This document shows, one piece after another, positions 12,229 through 12,651 of a stretch of 12,651 bases of DNA. A program made the position numbers and the translations under genes. Position 1 is the stretch's first letter; every line of letters starts with the position of its first letter. Below the pieces are notes generated by a model that saw only the letters and a program-made list of their open reading frames with translations, ran no database searches and was not told the DNA's origin. Source of the DNA: SIG565 sp045601525 (GTDB lineage: Bacteria; Bacillota; Clostridia; Oscillospirales; Acutalibacteraceae); NCBI GenBank assembly GCA_045601525.1, contig JAZRZR010000007.1:1-12651 (forward strand), written 5' to 3'.

Positions 12229-12312
12229 AGTATGACAAAAATCATACTTCTATATAAAAGATCATACCATATTTTCCCTTACTTTACAAGGTCAAATTAA
12301 AGTATGGTATGA
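12229..12312. promoter_or_regulatory. TCATAC-repeat control region with promoter for the 301-residue gene
   Basis: The minus-strand promoter is TTGTAA (12284-12289), 17-bp spacer, TATGAT (12261-12266). Four copies of TCATAC/GTATGA surround it: AGTATGA-caaaaa-TCATACT (12229-12248), a perfect dyad in the leader, and TCATACCATA (12262-12271) paired with TATGGTATGA (12303-12312), a perfect 10-bp inverted repeat whose arms overlap the -10 and lie upstream of the -35. This arrangement suggests a dimeric regulator, possibly with looping. The regulator is unknown. Confidence 0.55.
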
Positions 12313-12317
12313 CAGTT

Positions 12318-12651
12318 ATTCCTGCCTTGCCTTATAAATTTGATGAAAAAGGCAAGGATGAATAATTATTTGTCCCTATTGTGCCTCAAGCGTAGCATAA
12401 AAGCGGCAAAGCCGCAATACTTCTTCACTATTCACTATTACTTATTACTTTCCAAAAATCCCGTTCACAATTTTTTTAGTGAAAAGTGAAGAGTGAAAAG
12501 GTAATAAGTTCGGTGTGGCTTCGCCACGAATTATAAAAACACCGATCCACGTTGATTTGTTACCGCTTTTATGCTATGGTTGTGTTACAATAGGGACAAA
12601 TAATTATTCATCCTTGCCTTTTTCATCAAATTTATAAGGCAAGGCAGGAAT
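12318..12651. mobile_element. MITE-like non-coding element with 65-bp perfect terminal inverted repeats
   Basis: Bases 12318-12382 and 12587-12651 are exact reverse complements over 65 bp. After a mismatched gap of 10-11 bp the symmetry resumes with TAGCATAAAAGCGG (12393-12406) and its complement (12563-12576). Inside are the hairpins GCGGC-AAA-GCCGC (12403-12415) and GTGGC-TTC-GCCAC (12515-12527), CGGTGT/ACACCG (12511-12516, 12539-12544), repeats of the TTCACTATTCAC kind, and a central TTCAC...GTGAA. No open frame of useful size exists. The right arm ends at the last base of the window, so the outer boundary and any target-site duplication cannot be seen. It may be a transposase-dependent miniature element, a large foldback, or partly an assembly effect. 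Confidence 0.6.
12552..12580 (+). promoter_or_regulatory. Outward-pointing promoter-like motif in the terminal element
   Basis: Plus strand TTGATT (12552-12557), 17-bp spacer containing ACCGCTTTTATGC, and TATGGT (12575-12580), directed out through the right arm. The same ACCGCTTTTATGC-TAT module forms the spacer and -10 of the promoter at 10582-10610. Confidence 0.35.

Overview
The window looks like an AT-rich chromosome segment from a clostridial Firmicute (Bacillota). It has low-GC codon use, strong AGGAGG-type ribosome binding sites, near-consensus sigma-A promoters with 17-bp spacers, U-tailed hairpin terminators, an anaerobic (NrdG-type) radical-SAM activase and a CsoR-family repressor. 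The interspersed hairpin repeats between genes resemble those of uncultured gut Clostridia; that impression is from memory, not from a search. All genes but one short, probably damaged ORF (5453-5776) lie on the minus strand, so transcription runs from high to low coordinates.

Layout from low to high coordinate. 1-560: 5' part of an anaerobic ribonucleotide-reductase activase with its own promoter. 657-3807: a three-gene operon (read as PHP phosphoesterase, xylose-isomerase-like TIM barrel, GH20 hexosaminidase-like enzyme) between a strong promoter and a perfect-palindrome terminator. 3934-4368: a small helical protein of unknown function. 4456-5382: a cysteine synthase homologue with a full-consensus promoter and a dyad over its start site. 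5453-5776: an orphan plus-strand ORF with no proper start. 5842-9118: an operon read as a broken PHP gene, an SGNH/sialate-O-acetylesterase-like protein, an M20 amidohydrolase and a calcineurin-like phosphoesterase; its original promoter survives upstream of the PHP relic. 9219-9670: csoR and a 48-residue cysteine-rich, desulforedoxin-like protein, with a perfect CsoR-type operator exactly filling the promoter spacer. 9881-12211: three envelope or membrane proteins of uncertain role (a secreted or anchored protein, an RDD protein, and a two-helix membrane protein that apparently starts at ATA). 12318-12651: a MITE-like element with 65-bp perfect inverted arms; the right arm ends at the last base of the window.

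Working together: the two enzyme operons suggest cytoplasmic handling of amino-sugar, glycan or acylated small molecules (GH20, a SASA-type esterase, M20 deacylase/deacetylase, phosphatases). Substrates cannot be read from sequence. The csoR pair looks like a minimal thiol/copper-responsive module without a copper ATPase in view. The most distinctive parts are this csoR/cysteine-rich unit, the family of hairpin repeats that appear to donate promoter and terminator parts to neighbouring genes, and the TCATAC-rich control region before the ATA-start membrane protein.
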